DNA from: Roseomonas sp.
GTDB lineage: Bacteria > Pseudomonadota > Alphaproteobacteria > Acetobacterales > Acetobacteraceae
DNA: 64,000 nucleotides
Direction of reading: 5' to 3'
NCBI GenBank assembly: GCA_020249925.1
Contig: JADCER010000010.1
Coordinates: forward strand, 124,001-188,000
This document shows positions 8,342-18,182 of the stretch, one piece after another; position 1 is the first letter of the stretch; every line of letters starts with the position of its first letter. The notes beneath the pieces are model-generated. The model ran no database searches, was not told where the DNA came from, and saw only the letters and a list, made by a program, of their open reading frames with translations. The position numbers were made by a program, and so were the translations under genes.

Positions 8342-9445
8342 TCAGGCGTTCAGAGAAGCGGTTGCGCGGGGCCGGCGCAAGCCGTGAATTGCGGCAAGCG
8401 CGGTGGCCAGCACCAGGACCGCGATGGATTGATGCAGCGTGCCAAGCCAGACCGGCACCACGGCCAGAAGGGTCGCGATGCCAAGCAGATATTGCAGCGC
8501 GACCGAACCGGTCAGCGCCAGCACGGCAGCGCGCGCAAAGCCCGGTGCCAGCCGGCGCCAGGCGAGGAAGCCAGCGACGAAGGCCACCAACAGTACGGCG
8601 GTCGCCAAAAGCCGATGGTTGAACTGCACGGCGGCGATATTGGCGGTGAAGTTTTTCAAGGCGGGCGTCAGGTCCCAATAGCCCTCCGGCACCAGCCGGC
8701 CATCCATCAGCGGGAAAGTATTGTAGCTGAAGCCCGCGCGAATCCCGGCCACAAAGCCGCCCGCCAGCATGGCCAGCACCGCAAGCCCGGCGGTCGCATG
8801 CACCAGGCCGCGCAAGGCCCCGGCATCCACCGGGCCGCTTCGGGCCGGGCGCAATAGGCTCAGCGCGGTCCAGAACAGAATACCAAAAAGCACAAAGGCA
8901 AGGCCCAAATGGATCACCAGCCGATAGGGTGAAACCGCCGTGCGGTCCGCATCAAAGCCAGACGCCACCATGAACCAGCCAACCACCCCTTGCAGCCCAC
9001 CCAGCGCCAGCAGCAGCAATAGGCGCGGTTTTAGCGCCGCCGGCACCCGCCCGCGCAGCCAGAACCAGGCCAGGCCACCAACATAGGCAAGGCCAATCAG
9101 CCGCCCCCAAAGCCGATGCCCCCATTCCAGCCAGAAAATCTCCTTGAAGCCTTCAATGCCAAAACCCTGATTGACCAGCTGATATTGCGGGATGGTGCGA
9201 TACAGATCGTAAAGCCGCTGCCATTCGGCTTGCGAGAGCGGCGGCAAGGTACCCGCAATCGGCGCCCATTCCATGATGGAAAGGCCAGACCCCGTGAGCC
9301 GCGTCGCACCCCCAAGCCCCACCATGAACCAGACCATGCCGGCCACGCCAAGCAGCCAAAAGGCAATGGCGCGGCGCGCATCCTGTTGTTCGGCGGCGGC
9401 GATATCGGCGGGCAGGGAGCGTGTGTCGAAGGGCATGGCGCGCAT
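8342..9445 (-). CDS. ctaA: Heme A synthase CtaA (Cox15)
   Basis: 367 residues with about eight membrane segments. The segment GGATRLTGSGLSIMEW is diagnostic of the proteobacterial Cox15/CtaA family. Conserved His residues appear in EWGHRLWGR, VIHLGLAF, FNHRLLA and TLHQSIAVL, the positions that coordinate heme and support catalysis. It oxidises heme O to heme A for aa3-type cytochrome oxidase at the inner membrane. Two ATG starts (9445 and 9436) are possible and neither has a strong ribosome site. The tldD gene follows closely. Confidence 0.93.
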   Translation of the reverse strand: MRAMPFDTRSLPADIAAAEQQDARRAIAFWLLGVAGMVWFMVGLGGATRLTGSGLSIMEWAPIAGTLPPLSQAEWQRLYDLYRTIPQYQLVNQGFGIEGFKEIFWLEWGHRLWGRLIGLAYVGGLAWFWLRGRVPAALKPRLLLLLALGGLQGVVGWFMVASGFDADRTAVSPYRLVIHLGLAFVLFGILFWTALSLLRPARSGPVDAGALRGLVHATAGLAVLAMLAGGFVAGIRAGFSYNTFPLMDGRLVPEGYWDLTPALKNFTANIAAVQFNHRLLATAVLLVAFVAGFLAWRRLAPGFARAAVLALTGSVALQYLLGIATLLAVVPVWLGTLHQSIAVLVLATALAAIHGLRRPRATASLNA

Positions 9446-9515
9446 ATAGGGGCTATCGCGGGGCGATGCACCCCTGCTTGCCGTGTCTTGGTGGCCCTGC
9501 TACCGCGAAATTCTC

Positions 9516-10268
9516 ATGGTTTCCGACAATGCTCTGCTCCCGGCTGCGCCGCTCATTTCCGTGGTGGTGCCGGTGCGCAATGAGGCGCCGAATATCGCAC
9601 CGCTGATTGCCGAAATCCGCGCCGCCTTGGCGGGTGTGGTGCATGAGATTGTCTATGTGGATGATGGGTCCACCGATGCGACGCCGCAGGAATTGGCCGC
9701 GGCGCGGGCAGCGGGCGCGCCCTTGCGGGTGCTGCGCCACCGCACTTCCTGCGGGCAATCGGCCGCTGTGATCACGGGGGTGAAGGCCGCGCGGGGCGAA
9801 TGGATCGCGACCCTGGATGGCGATGGCCAGAACGACCCCGCCGATATCCCCCGGCTTTTGGCGCGCGCCCAGGCTGAGGCTGCGCAGGGCATGCCGGTGC
9901 TGATTGCCGGGCATCGCGTCAATCGGCGGGATTCGACGGTGAAGCGCTTCAGCAGCCGCTTTGCCAATCGCTTTCGCGCCTGGATGCTGCGCGATGCCAC
10001 ACCCGATTCCGGCTGCGGGCTGAAAGTGTTTTCCCGCACGCTATTCCTCAGCCTGCCGCATTTTGATCACATGCATCGCTTTTTGCCGGCGCTGACCTTG
10101 CGCGCGGGCGGTGTGGTGATCAGCGAACCCGTCAATCACCGCCCACGCGTGCGCGGTAAATCCAATTACGGCACGCTTGATCGGCTGGCGGTGAGTTTCC
10201 TTGACCTGATCGGCGTTGCCTGGCTGCAACGGCGCGGCAAGCGCCCGGTGATCGAGCCCGAGGCATGA
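9516..10268 (+). CDS. Family 2 glycosyltransferase, DPM1/dolichyl-phosphate type
   Basis: About 250 residues from the ATG at 9516; an in-frame GTG at 9483 is less likely. A GT-A fold is indicated by SVVVPVRNEAPNI, by VDDGSTDAT and by TLDGDGQNDPADI, which holds the metal-binding acidic motif. The C-terminal part SGCGLKVFSR, HRFLPAL and HRPRVRGKSNY is typical of bacterial DPM1-like polyprenyl-phosphate sugar transferases. It would transfer a sugar from a nucleotide donor to a lipid carrier at the inner membrane. Its stop overlaps the start of a TVP38-type membrane protein, suggesting a shared envelope-lipid role (inference). Confidence 0.85.
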   Translation: MVSDNALLPAAPLISVVVPVRNEAPNIAPLIAEIRAALAGVVHEIVYVDDGSTDATPQELAAARAAGAPLRVLRHRTSCGQSAAVITGVKAARGEWIATLDGDGQNDPADIPRLLARAQAEAAQGMPVLIAGHRVNRRDSTVKRFSSRFANRFRAWMLRDATPDSGCGLKVFSRTLFLSLPHFDHMHRFLPALTLRAGGVVISEPVNHRPRVRGKSNYGTLDRLAVSFLDLIGVAWLQRRGKRPVIEPEA

Positions 10269-10969
10269 CCACCCCACCGCCTTCCGCCCGGCGGCGGGCG
10301 GCGCTGATCCGGTTGCTGGTGCTGGCCCTTGGCCTGATGGCCGGTGGGTTCCTGCTGAAAAGCCTTGGTGCTGCGCCGGGCACGGAATGGGTTGATCAAT
10401 ATGTGCTGGGGCAGGGCTTGCTCGGCGATGCGGTTTTCGTGCTGGCCGGGGCAGCACTGACAGCGGCCGGCGTGCCGCGACAGGGCCTTGCCTTCCTCGC
10501 CGGCTATGCCTTTGGCGTGGTGGAAGGCACGGCGCTTGCGCTGGCGGCACAAATCCTGGGCTGTGGCGTGGCCTATGCCTGGGCGCGGGCGATTGGCCGC
10601 CCCTGGGCCGAGGCACGGCTGGCCGGGCGTTTCGGCCATAGGTTGCGGCCCATGCGGGATGTTCTGGTGGGCAGCCCCTTCGGTGCCACGCTGGCGCTAA
10701 GGCTGCTGCCGATTGGCAATAATTTGGCCGTCAATCTGCTGGCGGGCATGGCGGCAGTGCCGCCGCTGGCGTTCCTGGCGGCCTCGGCGCTCGGCTATGT
10801 GCCGCAGACGGTGATTTTCGCGCTGCTCGGCAAGGGCATAAGGGTGGATGGCGCCTGGCAGATGGGCCTCGCGGCAGCGCTTTTTGTGGTCTCGGTGCTG
10901 ATCGGGCTTTGGTTGTTGCGCCGGCACCGCGCTGGGCAGGTATTGGAGGATCAGGCAGGTTCAGCCTGA
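10265..10969 (+). CDS. TVP38/TMEM64 (VTT/SNARE-associated) family membrane protein
   Basis: 234 residues starting in an ATGA overlap with the glycosyltransferase. About five hydrophobic segments are visible. The central region GVAYAWARAIGRPW, then RLLPIGNNLAVNLLAGM and LGYVPQTVIFALLGKG, matches the VTT (TVP38/DedA-related) domain. Family members are inner-membrane proteins, and DedA-superfamily proteins have been linked to lipid-carrier recycling. With the adjacent polyprenyl-sugar transferase, a role in lipid-linked sugar flipping is a reasonable inference. The last nine bases overlap, tail to tail, the GH108-like gene. Confidence 0.82.
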   Translation: MTTPPPSARRRAALIRLLVLALGLMAGGFLLKSLGAAPGTEWVDQYVLGQGLLGDAVFVLAGAALTAAGVPRQGLAFLAGYAFGVVEGTALALAAQILGCGVAYAWARAIGRPWAEARLAGRFGHRLRPMRDVLVGSPFGATLALRLLPIGNNLAVNLLAGMAAVPPLAFLAASALGYVPQTVIFALLGKGIRVDGAWQMGLAAALFVVSVLIGLWLLRRHRAGQVLEDQAGSA

Positions 10970-11506
10970 CCCCGCCATGCCAAGCGCGGCGGCGCGCAAT
11001 TCATCCAAGGCGCGTCCTGGAAGCTGGCCCAAGGCCAGGCAATGCGCGGCAAGGGCCGCGAAAATACGGGAAATGACCGGCCCTGCTTCCAGCCCCTGCA
11101 TGGCGGCGCGGATTGGTTCATCCAAGGCGCCGCTGCGGGCCACCCCCAGCGCTTCCTGCAACGCCAGGATGGCGGCATGCGGCCCGGCTTCCAGCGCAAA
11201 GGCCATCAATGCCAGATCAAGTCCCGGCGGCAGGCGGTCCGCGCCGAGTTCGTCCCAAATCAGGCGGCGATAGATGCGCCGCGTCAGCGTCTCATCCAAG
11301 CGCATCAGGCGGCCCACGCTGGCGGGTTCGCCCAGAAAGGCGCTCAACATGCCAAGGCTGATGCCGTTCAGGCAGGGGCCGCGGAGCGCCGAATCGCGAT
11401 AGACCACGCCGCCATGGGCTTCCAGCAGGGCATCGGCGCACATCTCGAACCGCGCCACCGGAGGGTGATGCGCCGCGCGGGATTGACCGAGGAAGAAACC
11501 GTCCAT
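10961..11506 (-). CDS. GH108/ZliS-like muramidase-type protein with peptidoglycan-binding tail
   Basis: About 181 residues from the ATG at 11506, which has GGAG five bases upstream; the frame is open to an ATG at 11530. The segment LIWDELGADRLPPGLDLALMAFALEAGP, read as two halves, followed by AILALQEALGV, resembles GH108 lysozymes and their PG_binding_3 end. A Glu (E37 counted from the longer start) sits in EAHGGVVYRD where the family has EGG, with two extra residues. Related enzymes are phage endolysins and secreted muramidases. No signal peptide or phage neighbours are visible, so activity and export are uncertain. It is convergent with the TVP38 gene. Confidence 0.6.
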   Translation of the reverse strand: MDGFFLGQSRAAHHPPVARFEMCADALLEAHGGVVYRDSALRGPCLNGISLGMLSAFLGEPASVGRLMRLDETLTRRIYRRLIWDELGADRLPPGLDLALMAFALEAGPHAAILALQEALGVARSGALDEPIRAAMQGLEAGPVISRIFAALAAHCLALGQLPGRALDELRAAALGMAGSG

Positions 11507-11647
11507 GCCTGCTCCGGGCGGGAAACTCATGGCGCATATAATGCGGGAAACGGATTAACCAAAGGCTTAAATCCAGGCCGTTGCGGGCGCGGTTTTTCCA
11601 TATTGCGCGCCCCGGTCCGATCTGTCATTGACCGGCTACCCCGTTGA

Positions 11648-11833
11648 CACCGCGCGGGAGAGAGCAGGCCTGCCTGCCGCCGAAGGCGCAACCGGTCCCC
11701 GGAAACGCTCAGGCAAAAAGGGCCGCGCGGGGAAGGGGCCTCTGGAAAGCCCATGGCGCAGGCCATGGCACCGACGGAGAAAGGTGAGGTAACGCCCCCG
11801 CCGAATCTCTCAGGTCATCAGACAGAGGGGGAC
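11648..11833 (+). promoter_or_regulatory. Tandem glycine riboswitch
   Basis: Two consecutive glycine aptamers upstream of gcvT. The first runs from CGCGCGGGAGAGAGC through GCCGAAGGCGCAACCGG and GGAAACGCTCAGGCAAAAAG to GGCCGCGCGG. The second runs from CCTCTGGAAAGC through GACGGAGAAAGGTGAGG and GCCGAATCTCTCAGGT to GACAGAGGGGG. Both contain the conserved gagag / CCGAAG or CCGAAT / CTCAGG(C/T) core known for this class, and the outer stems are self-complementary. Known glycine riboswitches switch on glycine cleavage genes when glycine is plentiful. Boundaries are approximate. Confidence 0.95.
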
Positions 11834-11851
11834 CACGTGTTGAACCCATTT

Positions 11852-11873
11852 CGCCGCGCGACGCGGCGGGAGG
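11852..11873 (+). promoter_or_regulatory. GC-rich hairpin abutting the gcvT ribosome-binding site
   Basis: A perfect 7-bp stem CGCCGCG / CGCGGCG with a 3-base loop lies at 11852-11868, and the Shine-Dalgarno GGGAGG (11868-11873) begins within its last base, five bases before the gcvT GTG. No U-tract follows, so the riboswitch expression platform may act on translation rather than termination. This is inferred from the sequence alone. Confidence 0.5.
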
Positions 11874-11877
11874 CAGC

Positions 11878-12990
11878 GTGGTCGAGTCATCATCCGAATC
11901 CTTGGCGGAAACCCCGCTCGCCGCGCTGCACCGCGAATTGGGCGGGCGCATGGTGGGCTTCGCCGGCTATGCGCTGCCGGTGCAATACCCGGCCGGCATC
12001 ATGGCGGAGCATTTGCAGTGCCGGAGCGCTGCTGCGTTGTTCGATGTCTCCCATATGGGGCAGGCGGAATTGCGCGGCGAAGGCGCTGCGGCCGCGTTGG
12101 AGGCTTTGACGCCCGCCGATGTCGCGGGGCTCAAGCCCGGGCGGCAGCGTTATGGGCTACTGACATCGCCAAGCGGCGGCATTCTGGATGATTTCATGTT
12201 CGCCAATCTGGGCGACCGGATTTTTCTGGTGGTGAATGCTAGCAGGAAGGAACATGATTTCGGCCATATCGCGGCGCATCTGCCGCAGGGTGTCACGCTG
12301 CATCGGCATGAGGATCGCGCGCTTTTGGCGCTGCAAGGGCCGGGCGCGGTGCCGGCGCTGGCGACCTTGGCGCCGGGTGTGGCGGCGTTTTCCTTTATGG
12401 GCATTGGCAGCTTCGATATCGGGGGCGTCAACGCCATCATTTCCCGCAGCGGCTATACCGGTGAGGATGGCGTTGAAATCTCAGTGCCAGCCGATCAGGC
12501 CGAAGCCTTTGCGCGTCGCTTGCTGGCGCTGCCGGGCGTTATGCCGGCGGGGCTGGGGGCGCGCGATTCGCTGAGGCTCGAGGCTGGGCTTTGCCTTTAC
12601 GGCAGTGATATTGATGAAAGCACCAGCGCCGTGGAAGCGGGGCTGGTCTGGAGCATCGGCAAGCGCCGCCGCATGGAATGGAATTTCCCGGGTGCGGAGC
12701 GCGTGCGCGAGGAATTGGCCAATGGGCCGAAGCGGCTGCGCGTAGGTATTCGCCCCGAAGGCCGGCAGCCGGCGCGCGGCCATACGCCGATTGCGGGCGC
12801 GGATGGCGCGGTGATTGGTGAAGTGACCTCGGGCGGGTTTGGCCCTTCCGTGGGTGCGCCGATTGCCATGGGCTATGTCGCGCGCCCCTTTGCCGAAGAC
12901 GGCACTGCCCTTGATTTGATGGTGCGCGGCAAGGCGGTTCCCGCCCGCGTCGCGCCCATGCCCTTTGCCCCCCATCGCTACGCTCGTTGA
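11878..12990 (+). CDS. gcvT: Glycine cleavage T protein (aminomethyltransferase)
   Basis: 370 residues from a GTG start with GGGAGG upstream. Landmarks are MVGFAGYALPVQYP, the segment LFDVSHMGQ, the binding-site region GGILDDFM, and RSGYTGEDGVEISV with the substrate-binding acidic residues. GcvT moves the aminomethyl carbon from the lipoyl arm of GcvH to tetrahydrofolate, releasing ammonia. It lies directly under the glycine riboswitch and 14 bases before gcvH, forming the classic gcvTHP order. Length and motifs are intact. Confidence 0.95.
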   Translation: MVESSSESLAETPLAALHRELGGRMVGFAGYALPVQYPAGIMAEHLQCRSAAALFDVSHMGQAELRGEGAAAALEALTPADVAGLKPGRQRYGLLTSPSGGILDDFMFANLGDRIFLVVNASRKEHDFGHIAAHLPQGVTLHRHEDRALLALQGPGAVPALATLAPGVAAFSFMGIGSFDIGGVNAIISRSGYTGEDGVEISVPADQAEAFARRLLALPGVMPAGLGARDSLRLEAGLCLYGSDIDESTSAVEAGLVWSIGKRRRMEWNFPGAERVREELANGPKRLRVGIRPEGRQPARGHTPIAGADGAVIGEVTSGGFGPSVGAPIAMGYVARPFAEDGTALDLMVRGKAVPARVAPMPFAPHRYAR

Positions 12991-13004
12991 AAGGACAATT
13001 GATC

Positions 13005-13382
13005 ATGGCTGACATGCGCTTTTCCAAGGATCATGAATGGGTCCGCAGCGATGGCGATGGCGCGACGGTCGGCATCACCGATCACGCGCAGAATGCGCTG
13101 GGCGATGTGGTGTTTGTGGATTTGCCGGAAGTGGGCCGCATGGTCGCCGCCGGTGAGGCTTGCGCCGTGGTGGAAAGCGTGAAGGCCGCTTCCGATGTCT
13201 ATGCGCCAATCGCGGGCAAGATCATTGAAGTGAATGCGGCACTTTCTGATGATCCGGGGCTGGTGAACCGTGAGCCGACTCAGGGCGGTTGGTTTTTCCG
13301 TATTGAACCCGCCGATGCCGGCGAAATCGCCGCGCTGATGGATGAAGGCGCCTATCATTCCTTCGTGGATAGCCTGGCATGA
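13005..13382 (+). CDS. gcvH: Glycine cleavage H protein
   Basis: 125 residues from the ATG at 13005, with GAAAGGA about nine bases upstream. It is a single lipoyl domain: [12 protein letters not shown] at the start, [19 protein letters not shown], and the lipoylation site Lys60 in [14 protein letters not shown]. GcvH shuttles the aminomethyl group between the P, T and L proteins. Its stop overlaps the gcvP start by ATGA. No lipoate-attachment enzyme lies in the window. Confidence 0.95.
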   Translation: MADMRFSKDHEWVRSDGDGATVGITDHAQNALGDVVFVDLPEVGRMVAAGEACAVVESVKAASDVYAPIAGKIIEVNAALSDDPGLVNREPTQGGWFFRIEPADAGEIAALMDEGAYHSFVDSLA

Positions 13383-16285
13383 GCGCCGCTGAATTGACTG
13401 CGCTGGAAGCGCATTACGCTTTTGACCGGCGCCATATCGGGCCATCGGAAGCTGAAATCGCGGATATGTTGAAGGTGGTTGGTGCGCGCAGCCTTGAGGA
13501 GCTTGCCGCGCGCACCGTGCCGGCCGCGATCCTGGAAGCCGATCTTTCCGCTCTGCCGCCCGCCGTGAGCGAGGCTGAGGCGATTGCCGAATTGCGCGCG
13601 CTGGCCGATCAGAACCGCGCCGATATCAAATCCCTGATCGGGCTTGGCTATCACGGCACGCTGACGCCGCCCGTCATTCTGCGCAATATTCTGGAAAATC
13701 CCGGCTGGTACACGGCCTATACGCCCTATCAGGCGGAAATCGCGCAAGGCCGCTTGGAAGCGCTGGTGAATTTCCAGACCATGGTGACAGATTTGACCGG
13801 GCTGCCGGTTGCCAATGCGTCCCTTCTGGATGAGGCGACCGCAGTGGCCGAAGCCATGGCGCTGGCCCATGCCGCAACGCGCGCCAAAAGCAATGCGATT
13901 GTGCTGGCGGCTGATTTGCACCCGCAAACCCGCGCCGTGGTGGAAACCCGCGCCGCGCCGCTTGGCTATCGCGTGGTGGTGGCGGAAGTGGCTGGCATTG
14001 CTGCCGCTTGCGCTGCCGAAAAACCCTTCGCGCTGGTGCTGCAATATCCCGGCACCACGGGCGAAGTGCGCGACCTGACCGCCGAGATCGCCGCCGTGCA
14101 TGCGGTGGGCGGGCTTGCGATTGTCGCGGCTGATCCGCTTTCGCTGACATTGCTGAAGCCGCCGGGTGAGATGGGCGCGGATGTGGTGGTGGGCAGCGCG
14201 CAGCGTTTCGGCGTACCGATGGGATATGGCGGGCCGCATGCTGCCTTCATGGCGGTGACGGATGCGCATAAGCGCCTGATGCCGGGACGCCTTGTGGGTG
14301 TTTCCGTGGATGCCGCGGGCGCGCCCGCCATGCGCTTGGCGTTGCAAACCCGCGAACAGCATATCCGCCGCGAAAAGGCGACATCCAATATCTGCACCGC
14401 GCAGGTGCTGCTGGCAGTGATGGCCGGCATGTATGCGGTGTGGCATGGGCCGGAAGGGCTGACGCGCATTGCGAAGCGCGTGCGGCTACTGGCGCGGCTG
14501 GCGGGTGATGCCGCTACACGGCTTGGCTTCACGCTGCGCAATCAAGGCTTCTTTGATACCATCACGCTGGAAGCCGGCGCGCGCGCCGATGCCGTGATGG
14601 CGGCGGCGTTGAAGCATGGTTTCAATCTGCGGCGTGTGGATGACGGTGCCGTGGCGATTGCCATGGATGAGACGATTTCCCGCGATGATCTGGCGCGCTT
14701 GGTTGGTGCCTTGGCGGAAGCGGCAGGCAAGCCCGCGCCTTCGCTCGATGCGCTAGCACTGGCTGGCGATTTGCCGGAGGCGTTGCGTCGTACCTCATCC
14801 TTCCTGACCGCTTCCGTCTTCAATAGCCATCATTCCGAACATGGCATGCTGCGCTATATGAAGTCGCTCGAAGACAAGGATGTCGCGCTCAATCGCAGCA
14901 TGATCCCGCTGGGGTCCTGCACCATGAAGTTGAACGCGACGGCCGAGATGATTCCGGTGACCTTCCCGGGCTTTGGCAATATCCATCCCTTCGCGCCGGT
15001 TGATCAGGCGGCGGGCTACATCACCATGATCCGCCGGCTGGAAGCCTGGCTTGCGCGCATCACCGGTTTTGCTGCCGTGTCCTTGCAACCCAATGCAGGC
15101 AGCCAGGGTGAATATGCTGGCTTGCTTGCCATTCGCGCCTGGCATCTTTCGCGTGGTGAGGCGGATCGCACCATTTGCCTGATCCCATCTTCCGCGCATG
15201 GCACCAACCCGGCATCTGCCGTCATGGCGGGCATGCAGGTGGTGGTGGTGGGCTGCGACCGCGATGGCAATGTGGATATTGATGATCTGAAGGTGAAGCT
15301 TGGTCAGCACGGCGCCAAGCTTGCCGCGCTAATGGTGACCTATCCCAGCACGCATGGCGTTTTTGAAGCCGAGATCAAGGAAATCTGCGCCCTGGTGCAT
15401 GCCAAGGGCGGGCAGGTGTATATGGATGGCGCCAATATGAATGCGCAGGTGGGGCTCACCAGCCCCGGTGCGATTGGTGCCGATGTTTGCCATTTGAACC
15501 TGCACAAGACCTTCTGCATTCCGCATGGCGGCGGCGGGCCTGGTGTGGGGCCGATTGGTGTTGCGGCACATCTCGCGCCGCATTTGCCCAATCACCCCAT
15601 GCTGGCGGAAGCCGGGCCTGCCACAGGCTTTGGTCCTGTGAGTGCTGCGCCTTTCGGTTCCGCTTCCATCCTGCCGATTTCCTACGCCTATATCCGCATG
15701 ATGGGGCCTGAGGCTTTGCGTCGCGCGACCGAGGTTGCGATCCTTTCCGCGAATTACATGGCCAAGCGCTTGGATGGGCATTTCCCGGTGCTGTATAAGG
15801 GCGCCAATGGTATGGTCGCGCATGAATGCATTCTGGATTGCCGCGGCTTCCAGCAAGGCGGCGGTGTGCTGGTGGAAGATATCGCCAAGCGTTTGCAGGA
15901 TTACGGCTTCCATGCGCCCACCATGTCCTGGCCGGTCGCTGGCACGCTGATGGTGGAACCAACCGAAAGCGAACCGAAGGCCGAGCTTGATCGCTTCATT
16001 GATGCGATGATCGCGATCCGCGCCGAAATTCGGGCGGTTGAGCAAGGGCGGATGGATAAGGCCGATAACCCGCTGAAAAACGCGCCGCATACGGCGGCCG
16101 AGGTCTTGGCGGAGAATTGGTTCCACCCCTATAGCCGCGAAGAAGCCGCCTTCCCGCTGCCCTTCGTCAAAGCGCGCAAATATTGGCCGCCGGTGAAGCG
16201 CGTGGATAATGTCTATGGCGACCGCAATCTGGTCTGCACCTGCGCGCCGCTGGAAAGCTACGCTCAGCAAATCGCGGCAGAATAA
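13379..16285 (+). CDS. gcvP: Glycine dehydrogenase (decarboxylating), P protein, single chain
   Basis: 968 residues, the full-length fused form rather than the split GcvPA/GcvPB form. The N-terminal half has [14 protein letters not shown] and [19 protein letters not shown]. The C-terminal half holds the PLP-binding Lys (about residue 710) in [18 protein letters not shown]. It decarboxylates glycine and loads the aminomethyl group on lipoyl-GcvH. Start is by ATGA overlap with gcvH. A Nudix gene begins two bases after the stop, so the transcript may continue. Confidence 0.96.
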   Translation: MSAAELTALEAHYAFDRRHIGPSEAEIADMLKVVGARSLEELAARTVPAAILEADLSALPPAVSEAEAIAELRALADQNRADIKSLIGLGYHGTLTPPVILRNILENPGWYTAYTPYQAEIAQGRLEALVNFQTMVTDLTGLPVANASLLDEATAVAEAMALAHAATRAKSNAIVLAADLHPQTRAVVETRAAPLGYRVVVAEVAGIAAACAAEKPFALVLQYPGTTGEVRDLTAEIAAVHAVGGLAIVAADPLSLTLLKPPGEMGADVVVGSAQRFGVPMGYGGPHAAFMAVTDAHKRLMPGRLVGVSVDAAGAPAMRLALQTREQHIRREKATSNICTAQVLLAVMAGMYAVWHGPEGLTRIAKRVRLLARLAGDAATRLGFTLRNQGFFDTITLEAGARADAVMAAALKHGFNLRRVDDGAVAIAMDETISRDDLARLVGALAEAAGKPAPSLDALALAGDLPEALRRTSSFLTASVFNSHHSEHGMLRYMKSLEDKDVALNRSMIPLGSCTMKLNATAEMIPVTFPGFGNIHPFAPVDQAAGYITMIRRLEAWLARITGFAAVSLQPNAGSQGEYAGLLAIRAWHLSRGEADRTICLIPSSAHGTNPASAVMAGMQVVVVGCDRDGNVDIDDLKVKLGQHGAKLAALMVTYPSTHGVFEAEIKEICALVHAKGGQVYMDGANMNAQVGLTSPGAIGADVCHLNLHKTFCIPHGGGGPGVGPIGVAAHLAPHLPNHPMLAEAGPATGFGPVSAAPFGSASILPISYAYIRMMGPEALRRATEVAILSANYMAKRLDGHFPVLYKGANGMVAHECILDCRGFQQGGGVLVEDIAKRLQDYGFHAPTMSWPVAGTLMVEPTESEPKAELDRFIDAMIAIRAEIRAVEQGRMDKADNPLKNAPHTAAEVLAENWFHPYSREEAAFPLPFVKARKYWPPVKRVDNVYGDRNLVCTCAPLESYAQQIAAE

Positions 16286-16287
16286 TC

Positions 16288-16872
16288 ATGCGCCGGCCAG
16301 GTGCCTGGCGCGTGGCCGGTAGCCGCCTGATCCATGCCGATCGTTGGATCAGACTGCGCGCGGATCATTGCATCACGCCGGAAGGTGCGGTGCTGGATCC
16401 CTATTACGTGCTGGAATATGCCGATTGGGTGCATGTGGTGGCGGTGACCGATGATGATCGGCTGGTCGTGAACCACCAATATCGCCATGGCGCCGGCTGT
16501 GTGCATCTGGAATTGCCGGGCGGCGTGATGGATGCAACGGATGCCGGCCCGCTTGAAGCCGCCGCGCGCGAATTGCGCGAAGAAACCGGGTTTGCCGCGC
16601 GGGAATTTCGCCATATCACCAGCCTCAGCCCCAATTCAGCCACGCATACCAATCGCATTCATATCGTGCTGGCGCTGGGCGCTTATGCCGATGGCGCACA
16701 AAGCCTGGATTTGGGTGAGGAAATCGCGGTGGAATTATTGCCGCTTGCCGAAATGCCTGCGCTGATTGGCAGCGGTGCCTTTATGCAGGCGGCGCATGTC
16801 GCTTCCCTGATGGTGGCTTTGCAGGCGATTGGGCGAATGCGTTTTGTGCCGCTGGACGCCAACGGCGCATGA
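16288..16872 (+). CDS. Nudix hydrolase, ADP-ribose pyrophosphatase-like
   Basis: 194 residues. The Nudix helix is recognisable in EAAARELREETGF, preceded by LPGGVMDATDAG; compared with the strict GX5EX7REUXEEXGU box there is one extra residue in the first half. The strand VVAVTDDDRLVVNHQYRH and the following LELPGG are typical of ADP-sugar pyrophosphatases. Such enzymes hydrolyse a nucleoside diphosphate linked to another group; the exact substrate cannot be read from sequence. It sits two bases after gcvP and overlaps the next gene by ATGA. Confidence 0.82.
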   Translation: MRRPGAWRVAGSRLIHADRWIRLRADHCITPEGAVLDPYYVLEYADWVHVVAVTDDDRLVVNHQYRHGAGCVHLELPGGVMDATDAGPLEAAARELREETGFAAREFRHITSLSPNSATHTNRIHIVLALGAYADGAQSLDLGEEIAVELLPLAEMPALIGSGAFMQAAHVASLMVALQAIGRMRFVPLDANGA

Positions 16873-18182
16873 AGGATGCTGGCGATTTCGATGATATAAT
16901 CGCCTTCGCCTGGGATGGGCCGGCAGGCGCGGTCGCGCAATCCGCGCGCTTGCTGCTGCTGGATGGTCTTGGCTGCATGATCGCCGGGCTTGGCCATGCC
17001 ACACCGCGCCGCTTTGCTGAGGCTTTGGCGATCACCATGCCGGGTGCGGTACGCTTACCGGGATGCGGCGCTGGGCTTTCAGAAGCGGGCGCAGCGGCGG
17101 TGCTGGCTTCCGCCATGTGCTGGGATGAAGCGAATGAGGGGCTGGCGCGCGCCCATGGTCGCCCTGGATTGGCGGTCGCGCCGCTCTGCATCGCGGCCCT
17201 GGCGGCAGGGCGTGTTTCTCCTCGCGCCGCGCATGCCGCTTTCGCCCTTGGCTATGAAATCGCCGCCCGCGCTGGAGAGATTTGGCGCATTCGCCCTGGC
17301 ATGCATGTGGATGGGTCCTGGCATTCCCTCGGCGCCGCTGCCGCGGCGGCGCGCTTGGCGGGTGGCGATGCGGCGGAAGTGGCGCGCGCGATACGTCTGG
17401 CCGCCTGCCAAATCCCCTTTGCGCTTTACGCGCCGATTGCTGCTGGGTTGGATGGGCGGAACAGCTACCCTGCCCACGCTGTCTTGCTTGGTGCCATGGC
17501 TGCGGCGGCAGCGCGGGCTGGGATGGATGCGCCTGCGAATGGTTTGGCGGAGGCGCGGCGCATCGCGCTGCTCCATGAAGCGCCAGCCTCGCGCGCGCCA
17601 GCGGGCGAATGGTTGATCGAGCAAGCCTATATCAAACCCTTCGCCGGCGTGCGTCACGCGCATTACGCCGCAGCCGCCGCCTTGGCCTTGCGCGCTTCTA
17701 TCGCTGATCGCTTGGATGATATCTCGGCGCTCCGCCTTGAAACCTATGCCGAGGCCTTGCGCTATGCCGCCAATCGCGCGCCCGCACGCGCCATTCAGGC
17801 GCAATTCAGCCTGTCTTGGGCGGTGGCGGCGTCGCTGATCCAGGGTGATCTTGGCCCTTCGGCCTATACCGATGCCGCGCTGGCCGATCCTGCGCTGCGG
17901 CGCTTGGAAGACTTGGTGGAATTCACGGAGGACACAGCGCTGACCAAGGCGGAACAGCGCGGCGCGCGGCTGATCGTGACCCTTGCTGATGGTGAAACGC
18001 ATCACGCATCCATCGGTGCCATGGTGGGTGATCCGGGGCAGGCGCTCAATGCCGAAGCCGTGCTCGCAAAATGCCAGCGCTTTGCCGGGCCGGTGATTGG
18101 TGAGGCAGAGATGGCGCGGCTTGCGGCGCTGATCCTTGCTGCCGATGGCGCCACGCCGCGTAGATTTTTCGGGGCCGCATGA
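16869..18182 (+). CDS. MmgE/PrpD family protein
   Basis: 437 residues. The opening DGLGCMIAGLGHATPRR, the segment CWDEANEGLARAHGRPG, and the later GSWHSLGAAAAAARLAG followed by EQAYIKPFAGVRHAHYA fit the MmgE/PrpD fold, which includes 2-methylcitrate dehydratase, cis-aconitate decarboxylase and iminodisuccinate epimerase. No propionate genes are nearby, so PrpD activity is not supported. Start overlaps the Nudix stop and the stop overlaps the transporter start, both by ATGA. Substrate unknown. Confidence 0.82.
   Translation: MKDAGDFDDIIAFAWDGPAGAVAQSARLLLLDGLGCMIAGLGHATPRRFAEALAITMPGAVRLPGCGAGLSEAGAAAVLASAMCWDEANEGLARAHGRPGLAVAPLCIAALAAGRVSPRAAHAAFALGYEIAARAGEIWRIRPGMHVDGSWHSLGAAAAAARLAGGDAAEVARAIRLAACQIPFALYAPIAAGLDGRNSYPAHAVLLGAMAAAAARAGMDAPANGLAEARRIALLHEAPASRAPAGEWLIEQAYIKPFAGVRHAHYAAAAALALRASIADRLDDISALRLETYAEALRYAANRAPARAIQAQFSLSWAVAASLIQGDLGPSAYTDAALADPALRRLEDLVEFTEDTALTKAEQRGARLIVTLADGETHHASIGAMVGDPGQALNAEAVLAKCQRFAGPVIGEAEMARLAALILAADGATPRRFFGAA

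Noticed and set aside
11555..11570. TTAA-N8-TTAA upstream of the GH108-like gene as a CtrA site
   Set aside because: The CtrA consensus has a 7-base spacer, and one such near-match is expected by chance.
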